Assembly: GCA_038207585.1 (NCBI GenBank)
Contig: JBBQZP010000013.1
Span: 1-64,000 of the forward strand
From: JBBQZP01 sp038207585
GTDB taxonomy: Bacteria; Pseudomonadota; Alphaproteobacteria; Rhodobacterales; Rhodobacteraceae
Direction of reading: 5' to 3'
Length of the DNA: 64,000 nt
Shown here: positions 16,987-25,316 of the stretch, in pieces
How positions within the stretch are numbered: position 1 is the first letter of the stretch
Layout: every line of letters begins with the position of its first letter
Position numbers and translations under genes: made by a program
Notes under the pieces: generated by a model
Told to the model about the DNA's origin: nothing
Databases searched by the model: none
Seen by the model: only the letters and a program-made list of their open reading frames with translations

Positions 16987-18024
16987 TCAAACCCCAATCG
17001 CCGCCAAGGCCCTGAACTTATCCAAAACGTCCCCTGCTGTCAGCTGGGTGTAACGTTTCAGCTCGCGCCAGGATCTGTGCCCGCTGATGAGCGCGACTTC
17101 GGGTATGGCGAGCCCCTTCCGGAACAGGTCCGTGATAGCCGCATGTCTCAGGTCGTGAAACGTCAGGTCCTCGATCTCCAAGTGGCGCGTCGCCCGGTGC
17201 CACCAATTTGAGATATAGGTAGAGCGGTAGGGAAAGATCGCGCCTCGCCCATCTGTAGCCTCGCGCCGCGCCTCGACGATGGCCATTGCGGCGGGCAGCA
17301 GCGGCACCAACTGATTGTTGCCGATCTTCTGCTGCGGGTCCTTCCGATCGCGGATGATCACCGTGTGCCGCTCCCAGTTCACATCCTCGAAGGAAATGCG
17401 GCAAATCTCGCCAAGACGCATCGCGCTTGCTAATGCGAAATCCACAATTTCGGAAATCGGTAGTTCGCCATTATATTCCGCGACAGAATACGTCTTCAAC
17501 CGCGCCAGCTCATCTGCTGTTGGTATCCGGTCCCGGTGACGGCTGTGCGCCGGGTTGTGGCGGACCAATCTGCGGCGGGCCTCAAGGACGACGCCGGGAT
17601 CCAAGTCAATGCTCTTGATGTCTCGCGCCCACTGCAGCATCCGCGACAGGCGGCCCATCATCCGCAAGATCGTGCCTGTCTGCACCCCCTCTTCTTGCCG
17701 TGAGCGGATCCAGTCTTGGACATGCAGCGCGTTGAGCTGGCGGACGGATACATGTCCGATCACGCGCCCGATATGTCGTAGCGAGAGTTCGCTCGCACGC
17801 GACATCGACACCTGCCGAACATAGGCATCAAGAATGTCTGCCAAAAGCATGCCGACGGCCGGCTGAATGACGCCGCGCGAACCACCGCTTTCTATCGCAC
17901 GTTCCAACTCGACGGCCCAAGCCTGAGCGTCTATCTTGCGTTCAAAGGACTGTGCCCGGTAGACACCTTGGCGCCGAATCTGGGCGCGGTACTTTCCCGA
18001 GGGGAGCTTTGTTATGGTGGCCAT
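16987..18024 (-). CDS. Tyrosine-type site-specific integrase
   Basis: A 345-residue tyrosine recombinase. The N-terminal DNA-binding strand region starts ITKLPSGKYRAQIRR, followed by a SAM-like core-binding domain (about 55-140) and a catalytic domain. The catalytic residues are all present: Arg203 (AMRLGE), Lys228 (DRKDP), His290 and Arg293 (HDLRH), His316 (SGHRS) and Tyr325 (KRYTQL). It should integrate and excise the accessory region through short att sites. It faces into the element and sits at its probable right border, next to housekeeping genes starting at 18294. No tRNA gene was found in the adjoining 270 bases, so the target site is not identified. Confidence 0.92.
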   Translation of the reverse strand: MATITKLPSGKYRAQIRRQGVYRAQSFERKIDAQAWAVELERAIESGGSRGVIQPAVGMLLADILDAYVRQVSMSRASELSLRHIGRVIGHVSVRQLNALHVQDWIRSRQEEGVQTGTILRMMGRLSRMLQWARDIKSIDLDPGVVLEARRRLVRHNPAHSRHRDRIPTADELARLKTYSVAEYNGELPISEIVDFALASAMRLGEICRISFEDVNWERHTVIIRDRKDPQQKIGNNQLVPLLPAAMAIVEARREATDGRGAIFPYRSTYISNWWHRATRHLEIEDLTFHDLRHAAITDLFRKGLAIPEVALISGHRSWRELKRYTQLTAGDVLDKFRALAAIGV

Positions 18025-18293
18025 GTGCGAACCCTGTGCAAGTAGGATGCAACCCGGCAGCAGCCATGTGCAATTTGTGTGCAGATTCTCGCAAGAATGA
18101 CCTCAAATCAAGAAAAAATTGCTGCAAAATCATTGAAAAACAATGTATCTCAAGTGCACTGAAATCAAACGATGCCCCCGCCGGAGGCAACGCCGCCGAT
18201 GCCAAGCGCGGCCCCGGAGTTCAGCGCCGCGTCAGCCCGGCCGAGAGGGGCCTCGATGGCCCCCGAGGCCGGCCCCCCGTCGCGGGTTCGGGA
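18025..18293. other. Probable right border of the accessory region
   Basis: Composition changes abruptly here, from AT-rich next to the integrase (18085-18175) to very GC-rich from about 18175. The AT-rich part contains an inverted repeat CATTG-N5-CAATG at 18131-18145 in an A-rich context, the kind of sequence often found at integrase core sites. A 7-base GC stem (18249-18255 with 18264-18270) without a U-tract lies downstream of the transglycosylase gene and could act as its terminator. No tRNA is present. The att core cannot be placed without the other end. Confidence 0.4.
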
Positions 18294-18782
18294 CTATGCC
18301 CGCAGTCCGGTCTCGCGCAACAGGCCCATCCGCTTGGCCTCATAATAATAGCCTTTGGCATACCACATCACCGCCCGGCTTTCGTTGCCGCGCGACACCA
18401 GCCACGCCCCGCGCAGATACTTTCCCGCATATTTCAGGTTGGTTTCTGCATCCAGCAGCCCCTCCGGTCTGCCGCGATAGCCCATCGTGCCCGCAGTCTG
18501 CGGCAGTATCTGCATCAGCCCAAAATAGGGGCCATTGCGGGCGCGGGCGTTGTAGTCGCTTTCGCGCTGGATCACCCGGTGCAACAGACTTTCGGGAATC
18601 TCATGCACAGCGGCATATCTGCGGATCAGCGCCCGCATCTGCGGGGTCTCGCCCGGATGCAGGCCCGAGGTGCTTTTGCTGATCTCCCCCCCCTCAGACC
18701 GGGACCGCCGTCCACAGGCTGCCAGGGCACAAAGCATCAGACCAAGGGATGCGCGGCGCGAAAAGGGGGGCATGGCTGACAT
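18294..18782 (-). CDS. Lytic transglycosylase lipoprotein
   Basis: A 162-residue SLT-family lytic transglycosylase. It has a short signal peptide ending in the lipobox LAAC, so Cys becomes the lipidated N-terminus at a membrane. The catalytic Glu is in the motif VIQRESDYN, followed by the GLMQILPQTA motif and the NLKYAGKYL region that shape the glycan cleft. It cleaves peptidoglycan strands to 1,6-anhydro products. The length is short for the class because only the catalytic domain is present. The start has GGAGG six bases upstream. The next in-frame stretch after its stop stays open for another 40 or so codons, but there is no reason to treat it as coding. Confidence 0.9.
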   Translation of the reverse strand: MSAMPPFSRRASLGLMLCALAACGRRSRSEGGEISKSTSGLHPGETPQMRALIRRYAAVHEIPESLLHRVIQRESDYNARARNGPYFGLMQILPQTAGTMGYRGRPEGLLDAETNLKYAGKYLRGAWLVSRGNESRAVMWYAKGYYYEAKRMGLLRETGLRA

Positions 18783-18920
18783 CAGACCTCCAAGAGATGA
18801 TGACCGCTTTTAGCCTGCAAGCGGCCTGCCGAAAACCCCTCAATCGCGCGACGCGGGCCATATGGCTTGACGCGGCCCCGATGAACCCCGACATGTCACC
18901 CGACGCAGATGGAGAGCCCG

Positions 18921-19493
18921 ATGCCCACCCCGAACCCGCAGGCCATGGCCTTTCTGCAAAACCGCCGCTCGCGCCCGGCTAAAACGCTGGGCCTGCCGGT
19001 GCCGGAGCGCGACGATCTGATTCCGCTTCTGACCGCCGCCGCCCGCTGCCCCGATCATGGCAAGCTGGAGCCGTGGCGCTTTGTCGTGCTGAACCGTGCG
19101 GCGATGGTGCGGCTGGCTGATCTGACCGAAGCCCGGGCGCGGGCGCTGAGTCTTGACGATGAGCGTATCGCCAAGGGGCGTGGGCAATATGATCAGGGCC
19201 AGTTGGCCGTTGTGGTCATCTCCAGCCCCAAGCGATCCGACAAAGTGCCCGAGGCGGAACAGGTTCTGTCGGCGGGTGCTGTCTGCCTTGGCCTTGTCAA
19301 CGCGGCCGAGGCTTCGGGTTGGGGGGCGTGCTGGCTGTCGGGCTGGCCCGCGCATGACCGCGATTTCATCACGCAGGGCTTTGGTCTTGGCGCGCAGGAA
19401 ACCGTGGCCGGCATCATTCATATCGGCACCGAAACGACACCACCCCCCGACCGGCCGCGCCCCGATGTGGCGGCTTTGATCACCTGGGCCTGA
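18921..19493 (+). CDS. Nitroreductase-family protein
   Basis: A 190-residue FMN-dependent nitroreductase-fold protein of the YdjA/RutE-like subgroup. Motifs are the N-terminal FLQNRRSRP (FMN phosphate contacts), the AAARCPDHGKLEPWRFVVL segment, and a GWGACWLSGW stretch contacting the isoalloxazine. It forms a homodimer with two flavins and reduces nitro or quinone-like substrates with NAD(P)H. The ATG at 18921 is chosen because GGAGAG lies 4-5 bases before it; an in-frame ATG at 18909 would add four residues. Its stop is 28 bases before the CysZ-like gene, suggesting cotranscription. Confidence 0.88.
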   Translation: MPTPNPQAMAFLQNRRSRPAKTLGLPVPERDDLIPLLTAAARCPDHGKLEPWRFVVLNRAAMVRLADLTEARARALSLDDERIAKGRGQYDQGQLAVVVISSPKRSDKVPEAEQVLSAGAVCLGLVNAAEASGWGACWLSGWPAHDRDFITQGFGLGAQETVAGIIHIGTETTPPPDRPRPDVAALITWA

Positions 19494-19521
19494 CACCCAC
19501 AAGAATGCCGAAAGTACGCGC

Positions 19522-20241
19522 ATGATCCTTACCTCTTTCGCCCGCGCGCTGGCACAGATCGGCGATCCGCGGTTTTTCCGGGTGCTGATCCTTGGGCTTG
19601 CGCTGACCATCGCCCTTCTGATCGGGGTGTACGCCCTGTTCGTCTGGGCGCTGGATGCGTTCATCCCGGGCTCTTTCACCCTGCCCTGGATCGGCGAGGT
19701 GGGCGGGGTTCACACCGTCATCGGCTGGGGGTCGGCGCTGATCGTACTGATCCTGTCGGTGTTCCTGATGGTGCCCGTTGCATCTGCCTTTACCGGGTTT
19801 TTCGTCGAGGACGTGGCACAGGCCGTTGAAGACCGCCACTATCCCCGCCTGCCCCCGGTGCCGCGCCTGCCGCTGGGCGACAGCCTGATTGATGCCGCCA
19901 ACTTCCTTGGCCTGATGCTGATCGCCAACCTGTTGGCGCTGATACTTTATTTCTTCGCCGGGCCGTTCATTCCGCTGATCTTCTGGGCCATCAACGGCTA
20001 TCTTCTGGGGCGCGAGTACTTCACCCTGGTCGCGATGCGCCGCCTTGGCCGTGACGGCGCGCGAGCCCTTCGGGCGCGGCATTCCGGCACGATCTGGCTG
20101 GCGGGGGTGTTGATGGCCGCGCCCTTGTCGATCCCGATTGTAAACCTGTTGATCCCGGTTCTGGGGGTTGCGACCTTTACCCATCTGTTCCACGCGCTGA
20201 ACGGCGATCAGGGTTTCGTATCAAGCCCCACGGGCGTGTAA
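19522..20241 (+). CDS. EI24/CysZ-like membrane protein
   Basis: A 239-residue protein with about four to six hydrophobic segments (roughly residues 20-50, 70-95, 130-170 and 195-225) and the NGYLLGREYF motif typical of the EI24/CysZ family. CysZ takes up sulfate in gamma-proteobacteria; alphaproteobacterial members are usually annotated only by family. The substrate is not determined here. The C-terminus runs antisense into the DUF1467 gene by 34 bases, so the two genes converge. Confidence 0.82.
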   Translation: MILTSFARALAQIGDPRFFRVLILGLALTIALLIGVYALFVWALDAFIPGSFTLPWIGEVGGVHTVIGWGSALIVLILSVFLMVPVASAFTGFFVEDVAQAVEDRHYPRLPPVPRLPLGDSLIDAANFLGLMLIANLLALILYFFAGPFIPLIFWAINGYLLGREYFTLVAMRRLGRDGARALRARHSGTIWLAGVLMAAPLSIPIVNLLIPVLGVATFTHLFHALNGDQGFVSSPTGV

Positions 20242-20485
20242 TAATCAATGTCGTCGATCGTGATGATCCCCGATATGATAATCGCGTAAAGCGCGGCGAA
20301 GATCAGCGCGGCCACCACCGTGGTGATCTTTGTCTTGCGCCCCAGCATCGGGTCGGTGGGGGCTGATTTCGGTGTGCCGGGCACCACCTCGCCCGCCTCG
20401 GCCTGACTGACAAAGCGCAGCGGCAACACGCAGAAAAACACCATGAACCATGTCACGGCGAACAGAACGATGGCTGCGGTGATCG

Positions 20486-20489
<4 letters not shown>
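20208..20489 (-). CDS. DUF1467 membrane protein
   Basis: A 93-residue protein with two transmembrane segments (about 5-27 and 58-80) and the conserved loop FVSQAEAGEVVPGTPKSAP. This matches DUF1467, a small inner-membrane family common in alphaproteobacteria and of unknown role. Its ATG overlaps the stop of the epimerase gene by 4 bases. This arrangement is usual in Rhodobacterales and Rhizobiales. The 3' end overlaps the convergent EI24 gene. Confidence 0.9.
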
Positions 20490-20890
<401 letters not shown>

Positions 20891-21050
20891 GCGGTTCTCC
20901 CCCTTTGGTGCCCCCGTATCGCGCGGCTTGCCGGACGAGACAAGGGGCGCATCGTCGCGGCAGCCGGCGTCGGGTAAAAGTGGCGGGAGTTTACCATCCG
21001 TTAGGGGCTTTGTGCGTTGATGACGCCACCCCGCTGCGAAAGGTTCCCCG

Positions 21051-21779
21051 ATGCCGCTGTCTGCCCCGCCGTTCCGGTCACTTTATGCCCCAAGTGCAGC
21101 GCTGCCCCTGTCGGGCCTTACGGTGCTTGCGGTCGAAGACAGCCGCTTTGCCTGTGATGCGCTGCGTCTGCTGTGCCAGCGCCTTGGCGGGCGCTTGCGC
21201 CGCGCCGACAGTTTGCACACCGCGCGGGCACATCTGAAAGTCTATCGCCCCGATGTTGTGATCGTCGATCTGGGCCTGCCCGATGGCCGGGGTGAGGGGT
21301 TGATCCGCGAACTTGTCCGTCGCCCGGCCCCGCGCCCGGTGGTTCTGGGCACCAGCGGCGATTCCGCCGGGCGGGCGGATGCGCTGGCAGCCGGTGCCGC
21401 CGGGTTTCTGGAAAAACCGCTGGAAAGCCTTGCCGCCTTTGCCGCCGCCCTGTCGCGCCACATGGTGCCGGCGGATGATGCGGCCTTTGCGCTGCCCCCG
21501 ATGCAGGGCAGGGTCAGCCCCGATGATCTGGCGCTGCGCGATGATCTGACCCATGCCGCCTGCCTGATGGCGGATGATCCCGACGCGAAACAACGCGATT
21601 ATCTGATTGCATTCGTGGCCGGTCTTGGCCGGTCGGCGCATGATGTGGTGCTGGAACGCGCCGCGGTTCAGGCTGATGATGTACGCGGTTTTGCCCGGTT
21701 ATCGGATGTGATTGCCGCCCGAATCCATGCCGCACCCGACGCAATCGCAACAGCGCAGGCCACCGCCCGCCTCCCCTGA
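21051..21779 (+). CDS. Response regulator with C-terminal extension
   Basis: A 242-residue protein whose first 140 residues form a receiver domain. Acidic pocket residues are Glu29-Asp30 (AVEDSR), the phospho-acceptor is Asp73 (VIVDLGLPDG), a Thr/Ser is at VVLGTSGD, and the Lys is in FLEKPL. The remaining 100 residues form an alanine-rich helical domain without a DNA-binding motif, so output is probably through protein contact. The ATG is preceded by GAAAGG with suitable spacing. No histidine kinase is adjacent, making it an orphan regulator. The opposite-strand neighbour is an acetyltransferase. Confidence 0.88.
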   Translation: MPLSAPPFRSLYAPSAALPLSGLTVLAVEDSRFACDALRLLCQRLGGRLRRADSLHTARAHLKVYRPDVVIVDLGLPDGRGEGLIRELVRRPAPRPVVLGTSGDSAGRADALAAGAAGFLEKPLESLAAFAAALSRHMVPADDAAFALPPMQGRVSPDDLALRDDLTHAACLMADDPDAKQRDYLIAFVAGLGRSAHDVVLERAAVQADDVRGFARLSDVIAARIHAAPDAIATAQATARLP

Positions 21780-21837
21780 CCTGATCGTGCCACCGTTAGG
21801 CAGGCCGTGCCCGGTCAGAGTTCCGGGTCGGTCCGGC

Positions 21838-22554
21838 CTAGATCACGTCCGGGTCCGACCAAGCCCGCACCAGTCGCGTGAGGTCGGCAAGGCTTTCCCT
21901 TTGCCGCCCCGCGCCATCGAAATTCTGCGGGGAAAGCCAGACCCGGAACGCCTCACGCAGGCCGGGCCACTCGCTGTCGATGATCGAAAACCACGCGGTG
22001 TCGCGGTTGCGGCCCTTGATGATCATGTGTTGCCGAAAGATGCCCTCGAACGAAAAGCCAAGGCGCTGCGCCGCGCGCCGCGACGGCATGTTCAGCGCGT
22101 TGCACTTCCATTCATAGCGCCGGTAGCCGTTGGAAAACGCCCATTCCATCATCAGGAACATCGCTTCGGTCGCCACCGGGCGGCGCTGCATTTCGGGCGA
22201 AAAGCAGATGTTGCCCACCTCGATCACGCCCGCCGCGGGTTCAATACGCAGATAGCTGGTGACACCAACCCAGCGCCCGCTTTCCAGATCGCGCAGCGCA
22301 AGAAACTTCGGATCATTCCCCGCCACCGCATCGCGCATCCAGCGATGATAGGCCGACGCGGATGCAAACGGGCCAGCCGGCATGTAATCCCAAAGCCAGT
22401 CGTGCCCGCTGAAGGCCGCGTGCAGATCGGCTGCGTGTTTGTCGGCATCCAAAGGCTCCAGCGCGACGAAACGCCCCGTCAGATGCACACTGTCGGGGCG
22501 CGGACGCGGAGTCCAGCCCGATATTTCTGGCCCGATAGGTCTTTGATCAGCCAT
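21838..22554 (-). CDS. GNAT acetyltransferase (RimJ/RimL-like)
   Basis: A 238-residue GNAT-fold acetyltransferase related to RimJ/RimL. Recognisable parts are the LEPLDADKHAADLH start of the domain, VGVTSYLRIEPAAGVIEVGNICFSP (beta-4), the acetyl-CoA-binding stretch PVATEAMFLMMEWAFSNGYRRYEWKCNALN and the following SRRAAQRLGFSFEG helix. It transfers acetyl from acetyl-CoA to an amine, perhaps a protein N-terminus or a small molecule. The ATG at 22554 has GGGGGAAAGG before it and is preferred to the upstream start at 22599. Confidence 0.88.
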   Translation of the reverse strand: MADQRPIGPEISGWTPRPRPDSVHLTGRFVALEPLDADKHAADLHAAFSGHDWLWDYMPAGPFASASAYHRWMRDAVAGNDPKFLALRDLESGRWVGVTSYLRIEPAAGVIEVGNICFSPEMQRRPVATEAMFLMMEWAFSNGYRRYEWKCNALNMPSRRAAQRLGFSFEGIFRQHMIIKGRNRDTAWFSIIDSEWPGLREAFRVWLSPQNFDGAGRQRESLADLTRLVRAWSDPDVI

Positions 22555-22607
22555 GCCTTTCCCCCCGTTTCCCGCTTTATGCGCGGCGCGGCAGGGCAAG
22601 GCAAGCG

Positions 22608-23816
22608 TCAGAGGATAAGCCGCGGATCATCGCCCAATTGCATGCCCGGAAAAATGGTGCGTTCCAGAAGTGCGGGATCAAACCCGTAAAGCCCGCGCAT
22701 CGCCCATCCGGCCCAGGACCGCACATCCGACGTGGGCATCAGGTCGCGGCGGTCATAAAGAGCGGCCTCATCCAGCCCCGGCCAGCGCCCCATCACCCGC
22801 CCGCCGCGCACCGCACCGCCCGCCGTGATCAGCAGGCCGCCAGTCCCATGATCGGTGCCGCGCGTGCCGTTTTCGGCAACGGTGCGGCCAAATTCGGTCA
22901 TCGCAAGCACGGTGGTCTTGCCCCAGTCCGGACCCAGAGCATCACGCAGACGCAGAATCATCCGCTCAAGCTTTTGAAAAGACTGGGGGATTGCCCCCGC
23001 CTGACTGCGATGCGTATCCCAGCCCGACAAGGAAAAGGCAGCGATCCGGGTTGCCCCCTTCATCCGGTCGGCGGCGAAATCGACCAGCGTATCCACATCC
23101 GCCGTCTTGCGTGCGGCCGGATCAGACGGCGCGGGCAGCGCATTGTCGGCGCCTAGCGCCATTTCGGCGGCAAGTTCCATCGCCTCGGTCGCGGAGTCGC
23201 GGAACAGGGGGTCGTCGTGGTAAATCTGCTCCAGCAAAAGCTGGCTTTGCGCCGAAAGGTCCAGCTTCAGATCGGGCGTCCAGTTGCGCACCGGGGCCGC
23301 CCCGTCCAGCAGCGGCAGCGCCTCGCGCCCCACCGCATAGGCGGTTTCGGCCGACATTCCGGGCACCGCACCGACCATCCGGTTCAGCCAGCCGTCCTTG
23401 ACCTTGTTCAGCGGCACATCCATGCCGGTGCCCGCCTCCAGCATGTCTTGCCCTTCGAAATGGCTGCGCTTGTCTCGGTAGGGGGTCGAGACAGCCTGGG
23501 CAAACCCCAATTCACCCTTGGCCCACAGGTCGTTCAGGCCGCCAAGATCTTTGTGCAGCGCGAAATAGCCATCCAGATCGGTCGCCCCCGTATCCACACC
23601 CAATGTGGGCCGATAGGTCGCGAAAAGGGGGTCGGCCAGCGGCTGCACCGCATCCAGCCCGTCCATAGCACCCCGCAGGATGATTACGACCAGCCGGTTG
23701 TCGCCAAACCCCGGCCCGCCTTGCGCCAGCGTCACCGTCGACATCAGAGGGTGCGCTGCCACCGAACATCCCATCAAGGCCGCGCCACGCAAAAAGAACC
23801 GCCGGTTCATCGCCAT
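22608..23816 (-). CDS. DUF1501 protein, Tat-exported
   Basis: A 402-residue DUF1501 protein. The N-terminus NRRFFLRGAALMGCSVAAHP is a twin-arginine signal. The mature protein has the alkaline-phosphatase-like core seen in DUF1501: VVIILRGAMDGLDAVQP, the SHFEGQDMLEAGTG segment and the FGRTVAENGTRGTDHGTGG motif, rich in His and Asp, that could hold metals. The ATG at 23816 follows the DUF1800 stop by 5 bases, with AGGCGG before it. DUF1501 and DUF1800 are widely found as an adjacent pair of exported proteins with no proven reaction. Confidence 0.9.
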   Translation of the reverse strand: MAMNRRFFLRGAALMGCSVAAHPLMSTVTLAQGGPGFGDNRLVVIILRGAMDGLDAVQPLADPLFATYRPTLGVDTGATDLDGYFALHKDLGGLNDLWAKGELGFAQAVSTPYRDKRSHFEGQDMLEAGTGMDVPLNKVKDGWLNRMVGAVPGMSAETAYAVGREALPLLDGAAPVRNWTPDLKLDLSAQSQLLLEQIYHDDPLFRDSATEAMELAAEMALGADNALPAPSDPAARKTADVDTLVDFAADRMKGATRIAAFSLSGWDTHRSQAGAIPQSFQKLERMILRLRDALGPDWGKTTVLAMTEFGRTVAENGTRGTDHGTGGLLITAGGAVRGGRVMGRWPGLDEAALYDRRDLMPTSDVRSWAGWAMRGLYGFDPALLERTIFPGMQLGDDPRLIL

Positions 23817-23821
23817 ATCTG

Positions 23822-25198
23822 TCACCGCCTGTTGAATTCGGGCGAGGCGAGGACAAGCCCCACACCTTCGCGTATGCTTTCCGACCGTTCCACAGCCCAC
23901 AAAAGCCGCTCGCCGGCCAACGGGCCAAGGCTGTTGCGCGCGAAAGTTTCGGGGTCGGGCATCGGTGTCACCAGCCGACCCGGCACCGTCATGGCCCAGC
24001 TGATCCGTGCGGCAAGACCCTGCGGCGAAATCCACGCCGTATCAACCTCGGGCCAGCCATCAGGGCCGCGCGGGGTCTGCCAGGGCTGGCCCATCACCTT
24101 CAGCGGCCCCAACACCATGCGCTTGAACGGGTTATCCGCGAAGTCTAGCATATCCTCGCCGCCCAGCCCCAGAGCCCGCAAGGATGCGACAAGGAAATCA
24201 TAGGGTTGGCGGGCTTTGGTCAGGGGCGCATCCCAAGCCTGCGGGGCATCAAGCAGCGCACCATAAACCGCCGCCAGATCGCCGCCACTGTCTTCCCATG
24301 ACTGCGCCAGAACCGCCACAAGTGCCGGGTCCGGGTCATCACCCACGAAATGCACCGCCAGTTTATGCGCGAGGTGACGGGCAGTTTCCGGGCGAACGGC
24401 CAGATCATCAAGGACTTCCAGAATGGGCGCCTCGCCATCGCCGGCATAGGTCTTGCCCAGCACCGTTTCCGCCCCCGGTTCGGCCCATTTGGTGTCGAAC
24501 ACCTGCCCCTTGGAGGCGTCAAACACCACGCCCGTCAACAGTTCTGCCATCTGGCGCACGTCGGTCTGGGTATAGCGGCCGTCAACGCCAATGGTGTGCA
24601 ACTCGATCAGTTCACGGGCGAGGTTTTCGTTCAGCCCGCGCTTTCGTTTTAACCCGATGGGCGAATTCGGACCGATGGACAGACCCTGATCCAGATAGGT
24701 GATCATCGACGGATGCAGGGTCGCGGCCCGCAGCATATCGGCAAACCGCCCGGCCACATGCGGGCGGATCGCATCCTCGACCAGCGCCGAGGGCATGGCG
24801 CCATCCAGCCGGAACCGGGCTACGGTGGTAAAATGGTTCGCCCAGAACGCCACCAACCGTTCGCGAAACCCGTCGGGCGAACCCACCGCACGGGCGAATG
24901 TCACCTGCGCGGATCGCGTCGCCTGATCGTTCACCACGCGCAGATCGGTGCGGTATTGTTCGCGGGCGGCATCGTGCTGGTCGGCCAGATCGCGCAGGGC
25001 GCGGGCGGCGGCACGGCTGGCTTCGGCATTCTGACGCGGCCCCAAGACCTGCGCCAGACCCAGACCCGGCCAAGTCTTCGCCGCAACATCCGGCCCCGAT
25101 AAAGCCGCGAGCATTGCGTCAGGCGTGGTTGGCGCACCCTGTGGCAGGGGCAGGCCATATCCAAAACGCATCGCGGCAACGGTGGTCGGGTCGGTCAT
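23822..25198 (-). CDS. DUF1800 protein
   Basis: A 458-residue DUF1800 protein, partner of the following DUF1501 gene. Typical landmarks are an early MRFGYGLP motif, VAFWANHFTTVAR (about 118-130), LHPSMITYLDQ, and GLNENLARELIELHTIGVDG with the conserved NENxARExxELHT signature. C-terminal segments AHKLAVHFVGDDPDP and SLRALGL are also typical. No signal peptide is obvious, though it is generally considered exported. Function unknown; co-occurrence with DUF1501 suggests a two-protein periplasmic or surface complex. Confidence 0.9.
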   Translation of the reverse strand: MTDPTTVAAMRFGYGLPLPQGAPTTPDAMLAALSGPDVAAKTWPGLGLAQVLGPRQNAEASRAAARALRDLADQHDAAREQYRTDLRVVNDQATRSAQVTFARAVGSPDGFRERLVAFWANHFTTVARFRLDGAMPSALVEDAIRPHVAGRFADMLRAATLHPSMITYLDQGLSIGPNSPIGLKRKRGLNENLARELIELHTIGVDGRYTQTDVRQMAELLTGVVFDASKGQVFDTKWAEPGAETVLGKTYAGDGEAPILEVLDDLAVRPETARHLAHKLAVHFVGDDPDPALVAVLAQSWEDSGGDLAAVYGALLDAPQAWDAPLTKARQPYDFLVASLRALGLGGEDMLDFADNPFKRMVLGPLKVMGQPWQTPRGPDGWPEVDTAWISPQGLAARISWAMTVPGRLVTPMPDPETFARNSLGPLAGERLLWAVERSESIREGVGLVLASPEFNRR

Positions 25199-25316
25199 GG
25201 CGGGCCTGTCGCTGGTGTCACCGCCAAGATAGGCGCTGGGGGCACGGATTTCACCCCTTGAACATGTTAAACGGCGAAGGCCCGCCGTTCCGTCGCAAAA
25301 AGTTCCGGGTGTTGCA

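Noticed and set aside
18169..18293. An open frame of about 42 codons directly following the transglycosylase stop codon, in the same frame, on the minus strand.
   Set aside because: It has no start codon near the stop, is low-complexity and lies at the GC-rich border. A nonsense mutation is possible, but the protein ends well without it.
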